Assembly: GCF_003573695.1 (NCBI RefSeq)
Contig: NC_039364.1
Coordinates: forward strand, 234,787,656 to 234,851,655
Direction: 5' to 3'
DNA length: 64,000 nt
Origin: Papaver somniferum
Lineage: Eukaryota; Streptophyta; Magnoliopsida; Ranunculales; Papaveraceae
Of this stretch, positions 57,401 to 64,000 are shown piece by piece. The translations under genes were made by a program, and so were the position numbers. The notes under the pieces were generated by a model. It was not told where the DNA came from. It searched no databases and saw only the letters and a program-made list of their open reading frames with translations. Each line of letters opens with the position of its first letter. The first letter of the stretch is position 1.

Positions 57401-58842
57401 GTTTGTATGTTGTTATACCACATATGAAGTTTGAATCAAAACTGAACTTCATATTTATCGATTTCGATGATGTATCATGCTAAGTTTTAATTTAGAAACC
57501 CTCCCTGAGGTTCTTGGCTCATAGTTTGTATGTTGTTATACCACATTTGGAGTTCGAATCAACACTAAGCTTCATATTTATCGATTTCGATGATATATTA
57601 TGCTAAGTTTGAAGTCATAAACCCTCCCATAGGTTCTTGGATCATAGTTTGTATGTTGTTATACCACATTTGGAGTTCGAATCAACACTGAGCTTCATAT
57701 TTATCGATTTTGATGATGTATCCAACTAAGTTTGAGGTCTGAACCATCATGAATTTCGTGGTCCATCTCTAGTAATCTTATAACCTGAGTTTACCAGTGT
57801 GAACTAAACCTACTTCATGACCTATATGACTTGTAAAAATTACTTCATGACTAGTCGATATTCAAACCCGAAGCACAAAGAGAAAGCACAAAAACACAAA
57901 GAGAAAGCACAAAGAAACCCACCAATTATCGAATTCATTTTTCATTTTCCCGATTCATTCTTATACATTTTTTAGATTTTTTTATATCAGAATGTCGAAA
58001 ACAATGTTCTAAATTTATTTATATTTTTTTGGATTTTTTTTCATGTTAAAGGTTGATAATTAAACCGAAAACATGAGTTCGTATTAACAAAAAAGAAACA
58101 CAAATGCGTCTCAATCCGTATGAGCATCACAAATAAAATCTCAACCGTCAGATTCTTTTCTCAATCCGTATGGATGGATCCAACGAACTCCGTCCATCAC
58201 TTTCATTCACCCACCAAACCCTCCCAACCACTCGAACTCTATCTGTTTTGCTCTATCTTCATCTTCTCTGCTCTTCGTCTCCTCCATAGATCCATGACCG
58301 GCGCCATTACTTGGGAAAATCTAATTCACTCAACGCATCTTTTACTCGTCATCGCCGTCTCCTCTCCCCCTCTTCACCTGCTTATTTGAAACTCATTTTC
58401 TCTCCTTATTCTCTCTTCTTCTTTCTTCTTTTTCGTTCTTCTTTTCTGCTCTTCTTCAGTTGAAAATCGAGAGGTCATATTGAGGTATGGCTTGAAGAAA
58501 TTTATATCGTGAGGATGTATAAAAGAAGAAGGAGTTGGTGTTTCTGATAATTATGAAGAATAGGATTGAGTCCTGTTATGAATCGAGAACTAGGGTTTCC
58601 TCGGTGAATCCGTAATGGAGTTAGAAATTGAGAAATTAAAGTGGGTTTGGTGAACACAGTATGATGAGGAATATTTAGTGATTGATGTGTGAGTTTTAAT
58701 GAAGATTAGAGAATCTAGGGTTTCTGTTCTTTCCCAATATAGATATTAGGGTTCTTGGATGTAATTGAATCAAGTGACTGAAACTGAAATTGAGGTTTTA
58801 GGGGAAAGATTAGAGATGGGAATGTTTGATTTGAAAACTTTG

Positions 58843-58999
58843 AGGTCGTGGTGGTGGTAGAGGCAGAGGAGTCAGCAAAGAAGGAGGTTGTGGTGGTGGT
58901 GGAATGAAAGGTGGTAGTAAAGTGATTGAGTACAGAGTCTAGAATCCTTTTAGATCAAAGCTTGCTGCTGCTGTACTTGGTGGTGTTGACAATTTTTGG
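58843..58999 (+). pseudogene. FIB: Fibrillarin fragment captured in CACTA 2
   Basis: Fibrillarin is the box C/D snoRNP 2'-O-methyltransferase of the nucleolus. One frame reads a GAR-like stretch (GRGGGRGRG), then GGGGMKGGSKVI, then directly EYRV-stop-NPFRSKLAAAVLGGVDN, matching the two sides of the usual KGGSKVIV..and EYRVWNPFRSKLAAAxLGGV motifs with the about 45 residues between them missing and the Trp codon changed to TAG. The methyltransferase core is absent. Confidence 0.75.
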
Positions 59000-59263
59000 A
59001 TTTTAAGTATTATTTGTGTATAATGTTTGGGATTTCACTTTGTGTTTTTACTTTTTTTTTTCTCTGTCATTGTTTTAACATAATGGTGTTTGATTTTATC
59101 ATCTCTACAAGGTAGTGAATTTTCTTTATGGTTTTGTACTTGTCCAGTTTAGCGGTAATATATTACATTTGTGATGCTAAGAAGCTCTGTGTAATTTTAT
59201 CGTACTAGTATCACAATTCATCATATGCTTGATAATAATAAGAAGCATGTTTTCCTCCTATAG

Positions 59264-60826
59264 GAAGATGTTGGAACTTATGTCCAAGCTGGGATTTGCG
59301 GCTTACCGCTTTTCTGTTTCATGGTCTCGTATTTTCCCTGGTAATTCATCTGCTACCTTGTCGAATTTAAATGTTTCTTACTGTTGTTTTGTGAGAGTTG
59401 TGAAGTAAAAGAATATCACTCTCTTTTGTTTCTTCATTTATTTCAACCGTCAACTCTTTATGGAACTAAATTTAGGTCTCTTTCTGTTAGCGCAGATGGT
59501 TTGGGAACAAAGGTCAATGAGGAAGGAGTTGCCTACTACAACAATCTCATTAATGCTCTGCTTGATAAAGGTCCTTGTTTATTACTTGGCTGTCCCTTCC
59601 ATTGATGATTAAACTGCTTAGTTGAATATCGTTTGTTCTGCAGGTTTGCAGCCATACTTGACATTATATCATTGGGATCTACCGAACCATCTTCAAGAGT
59701 CAGTGAGAGGATGGTTATCCGACAAAATTGTGTAAGTTTGATAATAAAATCTTATTTCTGGTTTGCATATCCCATTCTGTGTAGCTTATGAACTAATGAG
59801 TGGATGCCATACTTTATTTGGGAATCATGCAGAAAATGTTTTGCAATATATGCTGAGACTTGCTTTGCGAGTTTCGGGGACCGAGTAAAACATTGGATCA
59901 CATTAAATGAACCTCTTCAAACTTCGGTAAATGGACATGATATCGGGATATTTTCTCCTGGAAGAAGTGAAAATTCTTCTACTGAACCATATCTGACTGC
60001 ACATTATCAACTTCTGGCTCATGCAGCACCTGTTTCCATATACAAGAAAAAGTTTCAGGTGATTTCTTCGATCTGTGCTTTGATGCTTTTACATTTCCTG
60101 ATAATTGTCTAAAATTTTAAATTTATTTATTTGTGTGGCTCTTATGAAAAATGAAACAAAAAAAAAAGAAAAACATTCTCTCATATACGGAAAGTTTGAT
60201 AATTAATATACGGATAGACTTCCATTTTCTCTTATAGTAAGCTACAAACACGGACGATTTATGTGCAAATGATAAGAAAAAAAAACGGTTTGTTTACAAT
60301 AGCAGTTAGATGCTCTGCAGTGCCGAAAAAATATGGTGAAAACAACCTCATCATTCAACTGACACGGGATTTATATTCTTTAATACATATGCTTATAAGA
60401 GTACTAAATAGTCTCAATGTACTGTTGCTATCGTCCCTATTAACAGTTCCCATCAATTTCACCATTTTTCATGTTCGTAATTTTGTATCTCTTGTAGGCT
60501 CAGCAGGGTGGTGAAATAGGAATAGTAGTTGATTGTGAATGGGCAGAGCCTTTTTCGGATAAGATGGAGGATAAAATTGCTGCTTCAAGGAGTCTTGATT
60601 TTCATTTTGGGTGGTATTTGGATCCAATATATTTTGGAGACTATCCTAAGACCATGCGTGAGAAACTTGGAGATCGGCTTCCAAAATTCTCAGATGAAGA
60701 TAGAGAGTTGTTAAGGAACTCGGTAGACTTTCTGGGTATAAATCACTATACAACAAGATTAATTGCTCATGCGACAACAAGCCCTGGATATGGGCATCAT
60801 TATCATGATCAACAAATGGAACAAAT
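59264..60826 (+). pseudogene. GH1 beta-glucosidase fragment (BGLU42-like) captured in CACTA 2
   Basis: Five exons with introns kept: 59264-59341 (ELMSKLGFAAYRFSVSWSRI; one extra G shifts the frame at its start), 59492-59570 (NEEGVAYYNNLINALLDKG), about 59644-59731 (LQPYLTLYHWDLP), 59833-60059 (HWITLNEP, containing the acid/base Glu), and about 60497-60826 (GEIGIVVDCEWAEPFSDK, GWYLDPIYFGDYP, SVDFLGINHYTTR). A short GGEAIGEK piece follows near 60900. The catalytic-nucleophile exon (TENG) and N-terminus are missing. GH1 enzymes hydrolyse beta-glucosides. Captured as genomic DNA. Confidence 0.82.
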
Positions 60827-62430
60827 TGGTACAACACTTACTTAAAGGTTTATGTTTTTGAATTTTGTATAAGCTTATGATCAGTTCAATATCCTGGGGG
60901 TGAGGCTATTGGCGAGAAGGTACTGAATCTACTGATAATATCCAGCTAGTTTTCTCTCTAACACATGCATTCAGCTTTTATTTGAGTTTAATTCTGTTGA
61001 AAATGTCATTTATGCCAGGCTGCATAAAATGTCATTTATGCCATTATACCAGTTGTGATGGTAGCTGCTCTATATTTTCTTGATCACAGTATTGCTTCTC
61101 AAATAGCACAGCAGAAGGAATTCAATGGGTCTTCTATTGCAGGGGAAGATTTGTTGTTGATGTTCTGTTCATGGTACTTCTGGTGATGAAGAAATGGATG
61201 ACATGATGGGTGATGGTTGTGTATGTTGTAGGCTTTTGGTTTGAGGTTATTGCACTGAATTGCTGAGAGCTTCGCACTGGTGGAATGGATGAATAAGTTG
61301 CATATAGAGACTCACAACAAGAGCAGATGATGGCGTGCTGAGAAGCTGAGGATTGTTGGTGCTGATTCTGCAGTAGCTAGGATTGTTGGGTATCCTTCTA
61401 CTTTTGCAGCCTAAACTTTGACATCAAAACCATATCTAGAAAATATGGTATCATGTCGCAAAAGTATGAATCTGAATGAATCTGAGTGAGTTTCAGAAGA
61501 AGCATGATGTGGCCTTCAAAGCTTTAAGTATTTGGTAAGAAGAAGCATGATGTAGCCTTCAAACTTAAAGTATGTTGAAGAGTTTGTAATTTGTTTTTTT
61601 TTAAAGAAATGAGATTGTATTTTTATTTAATTTTTGTAAAATGAGATTGTAATTTTTCCTGATTAACAATTGATGTTTTAAATTGAATTTAATGATATTA
61701 AATTAAATTAATTTTGCTTTGCATTTAGTTTGTTGTGTATTTTCTTTTTGTTTAATTATGATTTCATTTTTTATTCAGCCGAGTCAAAATTGGTCGGAAG
61801 CCTTTAAATGAACCGGAACATTATGTGTAATGAGCAACTAATTTTTGACAAACTCAAAGGTTATAGCAACTAATTTCAGACAAGCTGAAAGTTTGCACCG
61901 ACTAAAATCTTGTACATCCAATACCCTTGAGCAACTTATTATTGGTCAGTTAAGTTGCTCTAAACCTTTGTCAACGTAACATATTACTCGCTAAGATGGT
62001 TGAAATAAATTTAGGGCAACTCACTCTAGGATAATTGGAATAAACTGAAAGCAAGCATATTTGTTAATCGTTGATGGTAGTTGAAACATTCTTAGAGCGA
62101 GTGCCTAGCTGCTCTAGACCTATAGAGATCCCACCTTTTGCAACTCAAGAGCGAGAGCCAAATTAAGTCTCTCTAAGGGTTAGTGCGACTTAATATGGGC
62201 TTTTGCAACCAAAATTGCCCGGTTGCTTAATCCAGTTTTTCTTGTAGTTCGAGTCTTATAAACAAAAGTGAATTTGTATGGATCAGTGTTTGAGAGCAAT
62301 AGAATTTTCATTTCCATAAACCACAATGAGTGTTTGTGAGCCTATTTTCAAATCTTAGCCAAACCCATTTAGCCATTAACCCCAAAACCATTTCCAACAA
62401 AGTGGTAGGTATCAGAGCCATAAGATCCTA

Positions 62431-63900
62431 ATGGCTAGTGAAATGTTTCCTTTTCATGTCCCTAAACTCACTAAAGATAACTATGAAAATTGGAGCATCC
62501 AAACATACACAATGAGGATTCCATCCATAAGATCCTTCCTTCTTCGGTGAATCAAGTTCGCTACAAGGCAAGGTTAGTTGCAAAAGGTTATGCCCAAAGA
62601 GAAGGGATTGACTACAATGAGGTGTTCTCTCCGGTGGTAAAACACTCATCAATCCATATTTTGTTGTCCTTGGTAGCACAATATGATTTAGCAGCTAGAT
62701 GTTAAGACAACGTTCTTACATGGGGATCTAGAAGAAGAGATCTATATGACTCAGCCGAGTGGGTTCAAGGTTGCTGGAAAAGAAGATTGTGTATGTAAAC
62801 TGAAGAGATCATCGTACGGGCTAAAACAGTCTCCAAGACAATGGTACAAGCGATTTGACCAGTTTATGATAGGCCAAACATACACAAGAAGTTACTATGA
62901 CCATTGTGTATACTTTAAGAAGATACGTGATGGGTCTTTCATATATTTTCTATTGTATGTCGATGATATGCTGATTGCATCGAATAACAAGAAAGAGATT
63001 GATAATTTGAAGAACAAGTTGTCATCTAAGTTTGAGATGAAAGATCTGGGAGAAGCTAAGAAGATTCTTGGCATGGAGATTCAACGTGACAAAGAGAAGG
63101 ATAAAGTTTGTTTGTCTCAAAAGGCATATTTGAAGAAAGTGTTACAGAAGTTTGGTGTCTACGAAGGAATTAAATCTGTAAGTACTCCCCTTGATGCTCA
63201 TTTTAAGTTGAATGCTCGTATGTCTCCCACTACTGAACAAGAGCAAAAGCATATGGCCCAAGTACCATATGCTGAAGCTGTTGGTAGCTTGATGTATACG
63301 ATGGTATGTACAAGGCCGGATATTTCACATGCAGTTAGTATGGTCAGCCGATATATGCATCGTCCTGGTAAGGGACATTGGCATGCGGTGAAATGGATTT
63401 TGAGGTATCTTTATGGTACGGTTAATGTTGGCTTGGAGTTTCTGAAAGATAGAAGTAACAATCAGTTGTGTGTTGGGTGTGTGGATTCTGACTATGCTGG
63501 TGTTTTGGACAAAAGACGTTCAACTACAGGGTATGTATTTACCGTAGTAGGGGCACCAGTAAGCTGGAGATCAATCTTGCAGTCTACTGTGGCACTTTCA
63601 ACTACGGAGGCGGAGTATATGGTAGTGACTGAAGCATTTAAGGAGGCTATATGGTTTTAAGGTTTGCTAGATGATTTAGGAGTTGTGCAAAACCAACTGC
63701 ATGTGCATTGTGATAGTCTAAGTGCAATTTATTTGGCTAAGAATCAAGTGCATCATGCTAGAACCAAACATATAGATGTACGATTTCACTTTGTGAGCGA
63801 AATTCTTTAAGATGAAGACATTCTACTTGTGAAGATCAATACCAAAGACAATCCAGCTGATATGTTGACTAAAGTAGTATCTGGGATAAGGTTTCGACAT
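62431..63900 (+). pseudogene. Copia 4 gag remnant fused to RT-RNase H, frameshifted
   Basis: Gag start at 62431 ends at TGA 62548-62550. RT enters in another frame ([20 protein letters not shown]) and shifts again near 62700 before [20 protein letters not shown]. The longest open part, 62746-63660, holds the palm with LLYVDDMLIAS and RNase H CVDSDYAGVLDKRRSTTGYV and STTEAEYM. After the TAA at 63658-63660 the same frame continues with SLSAIYLAKNQVHHARTKHIDVRFHFV. Protease and integrase are absent. Confidence 0.8.
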
Positions 63901-64000
63901 TGTTTGAAATTGATCCACATCCTTCCAGTTTTGTGAAAGGCTCTTTTTGGGGTAAAGGTTCTTATGAACCTGGTGGAGGTCTTCTAGCAAGGCCATTTAA

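Larger units (their letters stand above)
54921..62249 (+). mobile_element. CACTA (En/Spm) element 2, non-autonomous, carrying other host gene fragments
   Basis: Starts CACTACAAGAAAA at 54921 and ends TTTTTCTTGTAGT[T] at 62249, flanked by CGA on both sides (54918-54920, 62250-62252). The final base is T where G is expected. 54921 to about 58715 is strongly similar to CACTA 1 34066 to about 37800, except that 56595-56985 is different and the 153-bp array is shorter. The last about 200 bp also match (62050-62249 to 40620-40818). No transposase is visible. Cargo: fibrillarin and beta-glucosidase fragments. It is inserted in the 5' LTR of Copia 4. Confidence 0.88.
54591..64000 (+). mobile_element. 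Ty1/copia retrotransposon 4 (Tork-like), 5' LTR split by CACTA 2, runs off the window
   Basis: The 5' LTR appears as 54591-54920 plus 62253-62399 (about 477 bp), starting TGTTAAAAATG and ending CATTTCCAACA. TATAAATA at 54837-54844 is the LTR TATA box. The PBS-like GGTATCAGAGCC is at 62408-62419. Gag starts at 62431 ([20 protein letters not shown]) but after 39 codons the sequence jumps into RT, so most of gag-pol is deleted. A purine tract (GGTGGAGG) lies at 63972-63979, so the 3' LTR should begin soon after. The left boundary is inferred from the TG start and LTR-like composition and needs the 3' LTR to confirm. Confidence 0.75.

Noticed and set aside
1..64000. tRNA, rRNA, CRISPR array or other non-plant system
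   Set aside because: No cloverleaf-like A/B box pairs, rRNA segments or spaced identical repeats were seen; PBS sites only mimic the tRNA-Met 3' end.

Overview
This is plant nuclear DNA, almost certainly from a eudicot. Genes have spliced exons with GT..AG borders, intergenic DNA is AT-rich, and the transposon classes are plant ones (Ty1/copia, CACTA, Mutator-like, LINE). Recognisable host sequences resemble plant FCA, BMS1, chloroplast fructose-1,6-bisphosphatase (FBPase), MGDG synthase, RBX1, fibrillarin, GH1 beta-glucosidase and F-box proteins. I cannot name the species. Nearly everything is a broken gene copy or a mobile element. The only ordinary-looking complete gene is an F-box gene at 47.0-48.4 kb; a shortened but open FBPase gene lies at 51.3-52.6 kb.

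Layout. 0-1.3 kb: FCA-like pseudogene (+). 2.8-15.4 kb: a BMS1-like ribosome-biogenesis GTPase pseudogene (-), split by an older Copia (4.65-9.84 kb) and, inside an exon, by a very young Copia with 126-bp identical TA..CA LTRs (11.04-15.03 kb). 15.4-22.6 kb: gene-poor. 22.6-25.8 kb: a second, 5'-truncated BMS1-like copy whose 3' exons encode unrecognised sequence. 27.2-29.0 kb: Mutator-like transposase relic with hairpin repeats. 32 kb: possible dehydrin relic. 34.07-40.82 kb: a CACTA element carrying RBX1 and MGDG-synthase fragments. 42.19-44.74 kb: a young, internally deleted Copia with an open RT-RNase H frame. 45.9 kb: a mini-ORF resembling the start of a T2 ribonuclease. 47.0-48.4 kb: F-box gene. 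49.9-52.6 kb: an intronless FBPase retrocopy and the truncated intron-containing FBPase gene. 52.7-53.6 kb: LINE fragment. 54.06-54.45 kb: last two exons of an unidentified gene. 54.59 kb to the right edge: a Copia whose 5' LTR is split by a second CACTA element (54.92-62.25 kb), which carries fibrillarin and beta-glucosidase fragments.

The strongest signal is the pair of CACTA elements. Both have CACTACAAGAAAA ends and 3-bp target duplications (ATT and CGA). They share about 3.7 kb of 5' sequence and about 0.2 kb of 3' sequence, show no transposase, and carry different sets of host exon fragments in the same internal position. This looks like a Pack-CACTA family that shuffles host exons behind a constant leader. 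Assignments rest on my recognition of protein motifs; no database search was run.
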